64,000 nt of DNA from JANQGH01 sp039177555 (GCA_039177555.1 JBCDFV010000020.1:1-64000); one strand, 5' to 3'. Positions 1-8,962 are shown, counted from the stretch's first letter. Made by a program: numbers and translations. The notes: generated by a model not told the origin, from the sequence alone.

Positions 1-634
1 ACTGGTCGCCACGCTTCAGCATGGCGGACGCCAGCGCCACGCCCTTCGTGTCGGTGCGCTGGCCACGCTGTCGCGAAACTTTCAGCTTGCGTTCCTGCGC
101 CCGGTGCTCGGCCGGGCGGCTGTCGAGGTCGTTCAGCGCTCGGCCGGCGCGGCGGAGCTTTTAGGCGCGCTGGCCGCGCGTCATCTCGACCTCGTGCTCA
201 CCAACCAGCCGCCGCCCGCCGACGCGCTCACCTCCTTCGTCGTTCAGCCGCTCGACGAGCAAACGGTCAGCCTGATCGGGGTGCCCGCCCTGTGCCCGCC
301 CGGCCTATCGCTTTCCGAACGCCTGGACGGATCGACCCTCATCCTGCCGACGACCGCCAGTGGCCTGCGCATGGGCTTCGATGCGCTGATCGATCGGCTG
401 GACGTTCGGCCGCAGATCGCGGCGGAGGTCGACGACATGGCGATGATGCGTCTTTTGGCCCGCGAGGGCATCGGCCTTGCCGTTCTGCCGCCGATCGTGG
501 CGCGCGACGAACTGGCGAACGGCACCCTGATCGAAGGCGCGAAACTGCCCAACCTGACGGAGACCTTTTTCGGCGTCACCGTCGAACGACGCTTTCCGAA
601 CCCGCTGCTGGCCGAGTTGCTGCGCGATCGCTGA
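1..634 (+). CDS. LysR-family transcriptional regulator, C-terminal part (5' end outside window)
   Basis: The open frame runs in from the left edge (first full codon at base 2) and stops with TGA at 632-634, giving 210 residues of the effector-binding domain of a LysR regulator. The stretch around residues 15-35 (LRVGALATLSRNFQ) and the later LAREGIGLAVLPP segment are typical of this fold, and the start resembles NhaR-type members. The DNA-binding helix-turn-helix must lie upstream of the window. The target genes cannot be told; the divergent or upstream neighbour is not visible. The family call is firm, the NhaR-like subgroup is a guess from recall. Confidence 0.85.
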   Translation, partial: LVATLQHGGRQRHALRVGALATLSRNFQLAFLRPVLGRAAVEVVQRSAGAAELLGALAARHLDLVLTNQPPPADALTSFVVQPLDEQTVSLIGVPALCPPGLSLSERLDGSTLILPTTASGLRMGFDALIDRLDVRPQIAAEVDDMAMMRLLAREGIGLAVLPPIVARDELANGTLIEGAKLPNLTETFFGVTVERRFPNPLLAELLRDR

Positions 635-711
635 GACGGACCTGGCGGCAGGTTCGCGATCCATCGCCGCAGCCTTAACAAAACATTCACCGTCGGATTG
701 ATGGACGTCAA

Positions 712-723
712 TGCTGCGGTGCA
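712..723 (+). promoter_or_regulatory. Candidate PhaR-type TGC-rich operator upstream of phaC
   Basis: The bases TGCTGCGGTGCA directly before phaC resemble the TGC-rich sites that the PHA-responsive repressor PhaR binds in alphaproteobacteria. It sits about 120 bases before the preferred phaC start, next to an AT-rich TATAT run. Seen: the motif and its place. Inferred: that PhaR binds here; no phaR gene is in the window. Confidence 0.35.
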
Positions 724-843
724 ATATATGTGAGAACGAAATCCACTGAGGAATTGCTATCGCGTCGGGTGGCCGATGACGGCAGTGAAGCCCGGCACCG
801 CACGCTGTCGAAAGGGCGCTGCCCCTCAGCAGAGGATCTGTCG

Positions 844-2805
844 ATGCAGGACGAGACTGGATCGGGCCGGCAAGGCGAAGCGACCACATCTTCCGTCGTT
901 GCCTTGTCGCCGGCACCCAAGCCCCAAAAACCCAAGCCCCAAGAACCCAAACCAAAGACCCCAAAGCGACCGTCGGCCAAGCCGAAGAAGCCGTCGACGG
1001 ATGTGCTGGTACCAGGCGCCGGCAAACCGCCGGCACGCGTGGCCGTCGCTCCGCCCGCCAAACCGGTCGATCGTCCGCCGCCCGGGCATTACACGGCGCA
1101 GGCGATTGACCGGGCCTTCAAGGCCAACCTGGCACGACTGACGATGGGGGTATCCCCGGCTGGTCTGGCGCGGCTGCAGTTCTCCTGGCTCGCCCATATG
1201 GCGATGTCGCCGGGCAAGCAGTTGGAACTGGTCGAAAAGGCGAACCGGAAGCTGATGCGCCTGATGACCTATGCCGGGCAGGCCGCGCTTGATCCCAACA
1301 CGCCGCCCTGTATCGAACCGTTGCCGCAAGACCGCCGTTTTTCGGGCGATGCCTGGCAGAAATGGCCCTACAACCTGTTTTACCAATCGTTCTTGCTGAC
1401 CCAGCAATGGTGGCACAACGCGACCACCGACATCGACGGGGTGTCGGAGGCGGATGAGCGTGCGGTTTCCTTCATCGCCCGACAAATGCTCGACCGGTAC
1501 GCGCCGTCGAACTTCATCTGGACCAACCCCGAAACCTTCAAGCAGACCCTTGAAGAGGGGGGCATGAACCTGGTCCGCGGCGCCCAGAACCTGGTCGAGG
1601 ACTGGCAGCGCACCGTCGCCGGCAAGAAACCGGTCGGGACCGAGGACTTTAAGGTCGGCGAGACGCTGGCCGTGACCCCTGGCAAGGTGGTCTATCGCAA
1701 CCACCTGATCGAGCTGATCCAATACACGCCGACGACCGAGAAGGTGCATCCGGAGCCGATCCTGATCGTGCCGGCCTGGATCATGAAGTACTACATCCTC
1801 GACCTGTCGCCCCACAACTCGCTGGTCAAATACCTGGTCGACCAGGGCCACACGGTGTTCATGATCTCGTGGCGCAACCCGACATCGGAAGACCGCGATC
1901 TCGGCCTTGAGGATTATCGCCGCCTGGGCGTGATGGATGCCGTCGACGCGGTCTCGGCGATCGTGCCGGACCGCAAGATCCACGCCGCCGGCTATTGCCT
2001 TGGCGGCACCTTGCTGTCGATCGCGGCGGCGGCGATGGCGCGCGAGCACGATGAACGGCTGGCGACCATCACCTGCTTTGCCACCCAGGTCGATTTCACC
2101 GAGGCGGGCGAGCTGATGCTGTTCATCCGCGAAAGCCAGGTCGCCTACATCGAGGACATGATGTGGGACCAGGGCTTTCTGGACGGCTATCAGATGGCCG
2201 GCGCGTTCCAGATCCTAAGGTCCAACGATCTGATCTGGTCGCGGGTCGTGCATGAATATCTGCAGGGCCGCCAGCAGGGCATGATCGACCTGATGGCCTG
2301 GAACGCCGACCTGACGCGTATGCCCTATCGCATGCATTCGGAGTATCTGCGCGGCCTGTTCCTGGACAACGACCTGGCGGCTGGTCGCTACATGGTCGAG
2401 GGACGGCCGGTCAGCCTGTCGGACATCCGCGCCCCGATCTTCGCCGTCGGCACGGTCAAGGATCACGTCGCCCCCTGGCATTCCGTCTACAAGCTCACGG
2501 TTCATCCGGCGACCGACGTCACCTTCGTGCTGACCAGCGGCGGCCACAATGCCGGTATCGTCAGCGAGCCGGGGCACCCGCGCCGCCACTATCAGATCGC
2601 CACCAACCATGCCGGTCATAACTACATCGACCCGGACACATGGCAGGCGCAGACGCCCACGACCCAGGGTTCCTGGTGGCCGGCCTGGCACGCTTGGCTG
2701 GTCGAAAAGTCGGGCGCGGAGACGGCACCACCGCCGATGGGCGCACCGGACGCCGGCTACCGGCCGCTGTGCGATGCGCCCGGCACTTACGTTCTTCAGG
2801 ATTAG
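844..2805 (+). CDS. phaC: Poly(3-hydroxyalkanoate) synthase, PhaC family
   Basis: Polymerises (R)-3-hydroxyacyl-CoA into polyhydroxyalkanoate on granules. The preferred ATG start at 844 follows AGAGGA (831-836) at a good distance and gives 653 aa; a GTG at 730 would add 38 residues. Numbered from ATG, the lipase-like box GYCLGG carries catalytic Cys385, with Asp540 (VKDHV) and His568 (GGHNAG) completing the triad. The body matches class I synthases, but the first 80 or so residues are an added low-complexity tail rich in Lys and Pro, encoded partly by a 15-base tandem repeat. First gene of an operon: fabI starts 5 bases after its stop. The catalytic call is firm; the role of the tail is unknown. 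Confidence 0.95.
   Translation: MQDETGSGRQGEATTSSVVALSPAPKPQKPKPQEPKPKTPKRPSAKPKKPSTDVLVPGAGKPPARVAVAPPAKPVDRPPPGHYTAQAIDRAFKANLARLTMGVSPAGLARLQFSWLAHMAMSPGKQLELVEKANRKLMRLMTYAGQAALDPNTPPCIEPLPQDRRFSGDAWQKWPYNLFYQSFLLTQQWWHNATTDIDGVSEADERAVSFIARQMLDRYAPSNFIWTNPETFKQTLEEGGMNLVRGAQNLVEDWQRTVAGKKPVGTEDFKVGETLAVTPGKVVYRNHLIELIQYTPTTEKVHPEPILIVPAWIMKYYILDLSPHNSLVKYLVDQGHTVFMISWRNPTSEDRDLGLEDYRRLGVMDAVDAVSAIVPDRKIHAAGYCLGGTLLSIAAAAMAREHDERLATITCFATQVDFTEAGELMLFIRESQVAYIEDMMWDQGFLDGYQMAGAFQILRSNDLIWSRVVHEYLQGRQQGMIDLMAWNADLTRMPYRMHSEYLRGLFLDNDLAAGRYMVEGRPVSLSDIRAPIFAVGTVKDHVAPWHSVYKLTVHPATDVTFVLTSGGHNAGIVSEPGHPRRHYQIATNHAGHNYIDPDTWQAQTPTTQGSWWPAWHAWLVEKSGAETAPPPMGAPDAGYRPLCDAPGTYVLQD
916..960 (+). 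repeat. 15-base tandem repeat, three copies, coding for KPQKP-like pentapeptides in PhaC
   Basis: Three consecutive 15-base units (916-930, 931-945, 946-960) begin CCCAAGCCCCAA, CCCAAGCCCCAA and CCCAAACCAAAG. They encode the PKPQK, PKPQE and PKPKT blocks of the PhaC N-terminal tail. The first two units differ by one base, so the array is probably a recent or slippage-prone expansion. Confidence 0.8.
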
Positions 2806-2809
2806 CCGA

Positions 2810-3586
2810 ATGAATCTCCCGACGGATCTGCTGGCCGGCAAGAAGGGCCTGGTGGTTGGCATTGCCAATCAGCACTCCATCGCCGCCGGCTGCGCCTCTG
2901 CGTTTGCCGCCGCCGGCGCCGAGCTGGCGGTGACCTATCTGAACGACAAGGCCAAACCCTATGTCGAACCGGTCGCCGAGGCGGTCGGCTCGGAGATCTT
3001 CATGCCGCTGGATGTCGAGGTGGACGGCCAGCTTGACGCCGTCTTCGACGCTGTTGAACAGCGCTGGGGCCGGCTGGACTTCGTGCTGCACTCGATCGCC
3101 TACTGCCCGATCGAGGATCTGCACGGGCGGGTGGTCGACTGTTCGCGCGAGGGCTTTTCCCGGGCGATGGACATTTCGGTGCACTCCTTCGTGCGCATGG
3201 CCAGACGGGCCGAGCCCTTGATGAGGGAAGGCGGCTGCCTGCTTACCGTCAGCTATTACGGTGCGGAAAAGGTCGTCGACCACTACAACGTCATGGGGCC
3301 GGTCAAGGCCGCGTTGGAGGCGGTCACCCAATACATGGCGGCCGAGTTGGGGCCCAAGGGCATTCGCGTCAACGCGCTGTCACCGGGGCCGATCGCGACG
3401 CGCGCCGCCTCGGGCATCGCCCATTTCGATGCCTTGATCGACGAGGCGCGCGAGCGGGCGCCGCAACAGCGGCTGGTGACGTTGGAAGAGGTCGGCGCCA
3501 TGGCGGCCTGCCTCGTTTCCGGCTTCGCCCGTGCCGTCACCGGCAACGTCGCCTATATCGATGGCGGCTATCACGTGATGTCGTGA
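2810..3586 (+). CDS. fabI: Enoyl-[acyl-carrier-protein] reductase (NADH), FabI type
   Basis: Reduces trans-2-enoyl-ACP in type II fatty acid synthesis. The 258-aa SDR protein has the FabI nucleotide-binding loop GIANQHSIAAG near residues 17-27 and the FabI catalytic set Tyr149, Tyr159 and Lys166 in the SYYGAE...YNVMGPVK block, so it is a FabI rather than an ordinary SDR. The ATG at 2810 lies 5 bases past the phaC stop, and its own stop overlaps the next start by 4 bases (GTGA), so translation is probably coupled. Its place between a PHA synthase and a pta-ackA pair suggests a specialised paralogue and not necessarily the housekeeping enzyme; that is inference. Confidence 0.93.
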   Translation: MNLPTDLLAGKKGLVVGIANQHSIAAGCASAFAAAGAELAVTYLNDKAKPYVEPVAEAVGSEIFMPLDVEVDGQLDAVFDAVEQRWGRLDFVLHSIAYCPIEDLHGRVVDCSREGFSRAMDISVHSFVRMARRAEPLMREGGCLLTVSYYGAEKVVDHYNVMGPVKAALEAVTQYMAAELGPKGIRVNALSPGPIATRAASGIAHFDALIDEARERAPQQRLVTLEEVGAMAACLVSGFARAVTGNVAYIDGGYHVMS

Positions 3587-4998
3587 GCAGACCCATGGAC
3601 ACGATGCAATACATCGAGAACAAGACCTTCGACGAGCTTGAGGTCGGCCAATCGGCGGAACTGGTGCGCACGCTGCAGCATCAGGATATCGAGCTGTTTG
3701 CCGTGATGTCGGGGGACGTGAACCCGGCCCATGTCGACGAGGAATTCGCGCGGTCGGACCTGTTCCACAAGGTCATCGCCCACGGCATGTGGGGTGGTGC
3801 GTTGATCTCCGCCGTGCTCGGCACTGAACTGCCGGGGCCTGGGACGATCTATCTGAACCAGTCCTTGAGCTTTCGCCGGCCGGTCGGCCTGGGCGACACG
3901 GTCACCGTCCGCGTCACGGTGCGCGAGAAGAAGCCGGAGAAGAAGCGCGTCATTCTGGACTGCGAGTGCCTTAACCAGGATGGCGAGACCGTCATCACGG
4001 GCGATGCCGAGGTCATCGCGCCGACTGAGAAGGTGCGGCGTCCGAGGGTCACCTTGCCCGACGTGCATCTGCATGAGCAGGGCGCCCGCTATCGCGATTT
4101 GATCGGTGCAACGCACGATCTGCCGCCGATCCGCACAGCCGTTGTGCATCCGTGCGACGCGCTGTCCCTGTCGGGTGCCTTGGAGGCGGCGGAGAAAGAG
4201 TTGATCGTTCCGATCCTTGTCGGGCCGCGCGCCAAGATCGAGGCGGCGGCTGAAGAGGCCGGCCGATCGCTCAAAGGTTTCGAGATCGTCGACACGCCCC
4301 ACAGCGACGCCGCCGCGGAAGCTTCCGTCGCCATGGCGCGCGAGGCCAAGGTGGAGGCCCTGATGAAGGGCAAGCTGCACACGGACGAGTTGATGGCCGC
4401 CGTTGTCGACACCGCGCACGGCATCCGCACCGAACGGCGCATGAGCCACATTTATGGCTTGGATGTGCCGACCTATCCCAAGCCGCTGCTGGTCACCGAT
4501 GCCGCGATCAATATCTACCCGTCCCTCGACGACAAGCGCGACATCGTCCAGAACGCCATCGACCTGGCGCATACCTTGGCCATCACCCAGCCTAAGGTCG
4601 CCCTGCTATCCGCCGTTGAGACCGTAACACCGAAGATCTCATCAACCGTTGAGGCGGCGGCCCTGTGCAAGATGGCCGAACGCGGCCAGATCACCGGCGG
4701 CCTGGTCGACGGGCCGCTGGCCTTCGACAATGCCATCTCCAAACAAGCGGCGGAGACCAAGGGCATCGTCTCGGACGTGGCGGGCGATGCCGACATTCTG
4801 GTCGCGCCGGACCTTGAGGCGGGCAACATGATCGCCAAGCAGCTGATCTATCTCGCCGGCGCCGAGGCGGCGGGTGTCGTGCTCGGCGCGCGGGTGCCGA
4901 TCATGCTGACCAGCCGCGCCGACAGCATGCTGTCTCGGCTGGCCTCGGCGGCGCTGGTCCGTTTGTTCGTGCGGGGGGCGCCGCGGGCGGCCGCATGA
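3583..4998 (+). CDS. Bifunctional MaoC-type enoyl-CoA hydratase / phosphate acetyl(butyryl)transferase
   Basis: A 471-aa fusion. Residues about 10-145 form a MaoC hot-dog domain with the R-hydratase dyad Asp45 and His50 in GDVNPAH, as in PhaJ-type (R)-specific enoyl-CoA hydratases. Residues about 165-465 form a PTA_PTB domain that exchanges acyl-CoA and acyl phosphate. The GTG start at 3583 overlaps the fabI stop by 4 bases; ATG codons at 3595 and 3604 are alternatives. The gene end overlaps ackA by 4 bases. The hydratase half could make (R)-3-hydroxyacyl-CoA for the PhaC of the same operon, while the transferase half feeds AckA. The acyl preference (acetyl, propionyl or butyryl) cannot be read from the sequence. 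Confidence 0.92.
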   Translation: MSRPMDTMQYIENKTFDELEVGQSAELVRTLQHQDIELFAVMSGDVNPAHVDEEFARSDLFHKVIAHGMWGGALISAVLGTELPGPGTIYLNQSLSFRRPVGLGDTVTVRVTVREKKPEKKRVILDCECLNQDGETVITGDAEVIAPTEKVRRPRVTLPDVHLHEQGARYRDLIGATHDLPPIRTAVVHPCDALSLSGALEAAEKELIVPILVGPRAKIEAAAEEAGRSLKGFEIVDTPHSDAAAEASVAMAREAKVEALMKGKLHTDELMAAVVDTAHGIRTERRMSHIYGLDVPTYPKPLLVTDAAINIYPSLDDKRDIVQNAIDLAHTLAITQPKVALLSAVETVTPKISSTVEAAALCKMAERGQITGGLVDGPLAFDNAISKQAAETKGIVSDVAGDADILVAPDLEAGNMIAKQLIYLAGAEAAGVVLGARVPIMLTSRADSMLSRLASAALVRLFVRGAPRAAA

Positions 4999-6158
4999 CC
5001 GGCACCATCCTGGTCCTGAATGTCGGATCCTCGTCGATCAAGTTCGCCAGCTATCCGGCGGACACGGACGCCGATCCGGTTCTGGCGGGCGCGATCACGG
5101 GCATTGGCCGGTCGCCCAAACTGACGGTCAAGGGCAGCGATGCCGGCGACGCGATTGGACCCTTGGCCGCGTCCGACACGACGCCGGATTTGATCGCACG
5201 CCTCGTCGGCTGGCTGGAGAGTGAAGGCGCTGACAGCCTGGTCGCGGCCGGTCACCGGGTGGTGCACGGTGGCCGGGACTTCTCCGCGCCCGTGATCGTT
5301 AATGATGGGATCATGGCCAGGCTCGACCGGTTCGTGCCGCTGGCGCCCAACCATCAGCCGCACAATCTGGCCGGCATTCGGGCGGGGGCCGCCGCCCGGC
5401 CGAACCTGCCGCAGGTCGCCTGCTTCGACACCGCCTTTCACCGCACCCAGCCCCGACTGGCGCAACTCTATGCCATTCCGCGTGCGCTGTCGGATGAGGG
5501 CGTCCTCCATTACGGCTTTCACGGCCTTTCATACGACTACATCGCGTCCGTCCTGCCGTCGATCGCCGGCGACCGGGCCGACGGCAAGGTGATCGTCGCC
5601 CATCTTGGCCACGGCGCCAGCCTGTGCGCCATGCGCGACCGCAAGAGTGTGGCCACGACCATGGGCTTCACCGCGCTCGACGGGCTGGTCATGGGCAAGC
5701 GCCCCGGCCGGCTCGATCCTGGTGTCGTGCTGCATCTGTTGCAGGATAGGGGCATGGATATCGACGCGGTCGCCGCTCTTCTGAACGGCCAGTCGGGCCT
5801 GCTCGGCGTCTCCGGCATCTCCGACGATATGCGCGACCTGCTGGCGAGCGACGATGCGCGGGCGAGAGAGGCCGTCGATCTCTTCATCTACCGGCTGGTC
5901 GAGGAAATCGGCGCGCTGACCGCCCTGCTTGGTGGGCTTGATCTGATGGTCTTCACGGCGGGCATCGGCGAAAACGCGCCAGAGATCCGCGCCGGTGTTT
6001 CGGCCAAGCTGTCCTGGCTGAGGCTGGAGCTGGACCCGGCCGCCAATGAGAGCGGCCAGACCCGCATCTCGACGCCGGCAAGCGCCATCGAGGCGCTGGT
6101 CATTCCCACGGATGAAGAGGGCGTGATCGCCCGCTCAACGCGGCAGCTTGCCGGCTGA
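4995..6158 (+). CDS. ackA: Acetate kinase
   Basis: Interconverts acyl phosphate plus ADP and the free acid plus ATP. The 387-aa protein has the acetate kinase signatures VLNVGSSSIKF at the N terminus, GHRVVHGG near residue 85, GFHGLSYDYI near 175 and HLGHGASLC near 205 (ASKHA fold). ATG at 4995 overlaps the stop of the upstream MaoC-Pta gene by 4 bases, so the transferase and kinase are probably made together. It ends the phaC-fabI-pta-ackA operon and converges on the GntR gene 52 bases away. A propionate or butyrate kinase role is possible, since these families overlap. Confidence 0.93.
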   Translation: MTGTILVLNVGSSSIKFASYPADTDADPVLAGAITGIGRSPKLTVKGSDAGDAIGPLAASDTTPDLIARLVGWLESEGADSLVAAGHRVVHGGRDFSAPVIVNDGIMARLDRFVPLAPNHQPHNLAGIRAGAAARPNLPQVACFDTAFHRTQPRLAQLYAIPRALSDEGVLHYGFHGLSYDYIASVLPSIAGDRADGKVIVAHLGHGASLCAMRDRKSVATTMGFTALDGLVMGKRPGRLDPGVVLHLLQDRGMDIDAVAALLNGQSGLLGVSGISDDMRDLLASDDARAREAVDLFIYRLVEEIGALTALLGGLDLMVFTAGIGENAPEIRAGVSAKLSWLRLELDPAANESGQTRISTPASAIEALVIPTDEEGVIARSTRQLAG

Positions 6159-6213
6159 CGAACTGCACCCAACGCGCCCGGCGACACGGATCGGTGCCCG
6201 TGCCGGTTCGTCA
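6156..6213. terminator. Inverted repeat spanning the facing stop codons of ackA and the GntR gene
   Basis: TGACGAAC (6156-6163) and GTTCGTCA (6206-6213) are perfect 8-base inverted arms that include the TGA of ackA and the TGA of the opposing GntR gene. The loop is 42 bases and no T run follows on either side, so it is at best a weak bidirectional terminator, and could be chance. Confidence 0.25.
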
Positions 6214-6996
6214 GGCATTTGCCGCCCCGGTGCTGGCGTTGCTGCGACCGTCCGCCTCGACACCGCCCGGACCCGTATAGGGTCTCTGGGTCGAGATCTC
6301 CAGCACGCCGGTCTGAAACGTCTCGTCGTACAGCACAGGGGCGTCGGCGAAATCGCGAACCAGGCATGAGCGTTTGACGACGGGGCTGGGATCGTCGACC
6401 TCCAGCAACTCCGCATCCTCGCCGGTAACGACGGCGGGGCCAATCCATTCGGTGCCGTGGTCCAGCGTCAGATCGAAGGTCTTTTCCAAGACATAGAGCA
6501 GCGACTGCGACGGCCCGCGTTCGGAAAAGTCGTTCTCGCTCAGGCCCAGCACGTGAACGCGCGGGATGAAGGCGCGGCTGAGCATGGCCGGCACGCCGTC
6601 GATCAAGCGCAGCCGTTCGATCAACATCACCTCGGTGTCCGGCGCGAAGGGCAGGGACCAGTCACCATCGCCGTCCGGCGGCAGTTTGGCCAATCGGATC
6701 AGCTTGGCCGAGGGCTGGTGGCCGCTCATCTTGACCTGATCGGTGAACGAAAAGGCGCAGCTTGGCACCACCGCCTGCGCGGCCCGCACGGTCGTGCCGC
6801 GCCCGGCAACCCGCTCGATATAGCCGTCGTCGTTCAGGCGCTTTAGGGCGGCACGGATAGTGATGCGGCTGGCCTTGAACATGTCGGACAGTTCGTGCTC
6901 GCTGGGCAGCCTGTCGCCGACCCCATAACGGCCATCTTCGATCGAACGGCGCAGCCGGGCATAGATCTCCAGATAACGCGGCAGCTTGTCAGGCAT
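6211..6996 (-). CDS. GntR-family (HutC/UTRA type) transcriptional regulator
   Basis: A 261-aa regulator. Residues about 8-72 form the winged helix-turn-helix of GntR proteins (LPSEHELSDMFKASRITIRAALKRL), and residues about 90-240 form a UTRA ligand-binding domain, usually sensing a sugar or sugar phosphate. The chosen ATG at 6996 gives the normal start MPDKLPRYLEI; the longer frame upstream is Arg/Trp-rich and unlikely. The start overlaps the stop of the arabinofuranosidase gene by 8 bases, so it is the last gene of the 15.7-6.2 kb sugar operon and is the obvious candidate for its repressor. Confidence 0.9.
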   Translation of the reverse strand: MPDKLPRYLEIYARLRRSIEDGRYGVGDRLPSEHELSDMFKASRITIRAALKRLNDDGYIERVAGRGTTVRAAQAVVPSCAFSFTDQVKMSGHQPSAKLIRLAKLPPDGDGDWSLPFAPDTEVMLIERLRLIDGVPAMLSRAFIPRVHVLGLSENDFSERGPSQSLLYVLEKTFDLTLDHGTEWIGPAVVTGEDAELLEVDDPSPVVKRSCLVRDFADAPVLYDETFQTGVLEISTQRPYTGPGGVEADGRSNASTGAANA

Positions 6997-8935
6997 CGGT
7001 CGTCCCCTCGACGGGCAGCACGACCATGGCCACGGTGTGCGGCGGTACCTCCAGCGCACCAGCCTCCGCCGGCCAGCTTTCGGTTTCGATGATCACCGCG
7101 TTCTGGTTGTCTTCCGTGTTCAGGGCTTGAGGGCCGCTACCGGTCACACGGTGGATCTGGCCGGGCCCCTGACGCGCGATGTCCTTCACCTCGATCGTCG
7201 CCGCCCGCTCCGGATCCCGGTTCACCACGGACAGGTAGATCGTCTTGCCGGCGGGGTCGATCGTCGCCGCCGCGTCGACCAGCGGCAGGGCGTCATAGGC
7301 GGGCAAGTTGCCGGCGGCCGGTGTCGCGACCGTCGGCGCCTGCACCGTGCAGTCGATGGCTTCGGCGCCGCGAAACTGGGTGAACAGTTCCAGCACCAGG
7401 CTCGACGGCGTCTTCCAGACCGCGTTCGGCGTGACGCGGTAATTGCCCATGACGTTGATCAGATTGAAGATCGCCGACATCTTGATCCAGTCGGCCCTCA
7501 TCAGGCAGGCGTTCATCAACGCGCCGACATAGAGCGCGTCGGCGATGCCGTAATCCTCGAAGAAGTCGGGCGGCTTGCCGCCGACATAGGTGTTCCATTC
7601 GTCGAACGCGATCGGCGGCGGCGGGTCGCCGTGTTCGGAGACGATCCGCCAGGTCTCGTCCAGCATCTCCGCCACCTCCTGGGCGGCGGCCACCTTCGGC
7701 CAATACAGCTCCTCTGCCGGCGGCGGCTGGTCCCACTTCTCTGTACGGATCGAGTAATAGTGGACGCTGATCTCGTCCATCCTGCCCTGCGTGCCCTTCA
7801 CGACCAACTCGTTCCACCGGCCATAGAGATCCGTGGACACGCCGACGCCGATCAGGTTGAGGGACGGGTCCACCGCGCGCATCGCGGCGGCATAGTCCAG
7901 ATAGAGCCGGGCATAGGTCTCGGCGTCGCAATGGCCGACCTGCCAATTGCCGAACTGTTCGTTACCGACGAACCAGGTCGTCACGTTGAACGGCGCCTCA
8001 TGGCCGTTCGCGGCCCGCAGCCGGCCCATCTCCGTCTCGCCGCCGCCGTTGCAGTACTCAACCCAGCGGGCGGCCTCCTCCGGCGTGCCGGTACCCATAT
8101 TGATGGTCAGGATTGGCTCGGTTTTCAGCAGGCGGCAGAGCGCGATGAACTCGTCCGTGCCGATGTCGTTCGGCTCCCACAGGTTCCAGGCCGGGTCCAG
8201 ATAGCCGGGCCGCTTGTCGCGGTCGCCGATGCCTTTTTCCCAGTGATAGGCGGAGGCAAAGTTGCCGCCCGGCCAGCGCAGGAAGGTCGGCCGCCATTCC
8301 GCGATCGCGGCCACCACATCGGGCCGGTGCCCATCGCTGTTATCCGCCGGCATCACGGAGGCAGAGCCGATCCAGAGATCGCCTTCGGCTCCATGAGCGA
8401 TCGAGAAGACACCATCCGCCTGGGTCCCGTCGACGGTCAGCGTGGCCTCGTAGGTCTGCCAGTCGGCCGCGACTTCAGGGATGAACCAGGACTGATCGCC
8501 CAGCGTGACCGTCGCTTCCTGGCCTTGGCCCTTGAGCACGACCCGCACGGTGTAGCGCGTGCCCTGAGACAGATACAGCCCCGCCTGTTGAACTCCGTGC
8601 AAGCCGCCATCGGGCTTCAGGATCGTGATCCGCTGGGACTGGCGACCGGTGTAGAAGGTCGTGTTGTCGTGAACGAACAGCACCCGTTCGGCGTCCGGGT
8701 TCAGCGCCGTCCACGGCTCGACCACGCCGAAGCTGGGATGCTGGTGGGAAAGCCCCTCGCTCAGGCCCACATACGCCCGGTCGTCGCCCAGGAACTTGCG
8801 GTTGCGCAGCAGTTCCGCCCAATGGCCGTGATAGACCGACCGGCCGATATGCTCCAAATTGGCACCGTATAGATGGTCGTGCACGTGGCCCAGCCGGGTC
8901 GCCGGGTCCAGGGTGATGGTGGCGTAAAACGTCAT
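6989..8935 (-). CDS. Alpha-L-arabinofuranosidase, glycoside hydrolase family 51
   Basis: Releases terminal L-arabinofuranose from arabino-oligosaccharides. The 648-aa protein has the GH51 signature FLRWPGGNFASAYHW (219-232) in the TIM barrel, the acid/base Glu326 in VGNEQFG and the nucleophile Glu446 in FDEWNTYVG, then the usual C-terminal beta domain. About 100 extra residues between 80 and 195 look like a small beta-sandwich (carbohydrate-binding-like) insertion. There is no signal peptide, so it works in the cytoplasm on imported oligosaccharides. It lies 27 bases after the ABC ATPase gene and is co-transcribed. The family is firm; the natural substrate is not shown. Confidence 0.9.
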   Translation of the reverse strand: MTFYATITLDPATRLGHVHDHLYGANLEHIGRSVYHGHWAELLRNRKFLGDDRAYVGLSEGLSHQHPSFGVVEPWTALNPDAERVLFVHDNTTFYTGRQSQRITILKPDGGLHGVQQAGLYLSQGTRYTVRVVLKGQGQEATVTLGDQSWFIPEVAADWQTYEATLTVDGTQADGVFSIAHGAEGDLWIGSASVMPADNSDGHRPDVVAAIAEWRPTFLRWPGGNFASAYHWEKGIGDRDKRPGYLDPAWNLWEPNDIGTDEFIALCRLLKTEPILTINMGTGTPEEAARWVEYCNGGGETEMGRLRAANGHEAPFNVTTWFVGNEQFGNWQVGHCDAETYARLYLDYAAAMRAVDPSLNLIGVGVSTDLYGRWNELVVKGTQGRMDEISVHYYSIRTEKWDQPPPAEELYWPKVAAAQEVAEMLDETWRIVSEHGDPPPPIAFDEWNTYVGGKPPDFFEDYGIADALYVGALMNACLMRADWIKMSAIFNLINVMGNYRVTPNAVWKTPSSLVLELFTQFRGAEAIDCTVQAPTVATPAAGNLPAYDALPLVDAAATIDPAGKTIYLSVVNRDPERAATIEVKDIARQGPGQIHRVTGSGPQALNTEDNQNAVIIETESWPAEAGALEVPPHTVAMVVLPVEGTTDA

Positions 8936-8962
8936 GGGGGGCTTCTCTCCTGGCGCCTGCGG

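Noticed and set aside
730..843. GTG start of phaC at 730
   Set aside because: It has no clear ribosome-binding site, overlaps the TGC-rich/TATAT promoter-like area, and the ATG at 844 has AGAGGA at correct spacing.
6986..8872. 628-codon plus-strand frame opposite the arabinofuranosidase
   Set aside because: Arg/His/Asp-rich shadow of a GC-rich gene with no family features; the minus frame has all GH51 motifs.
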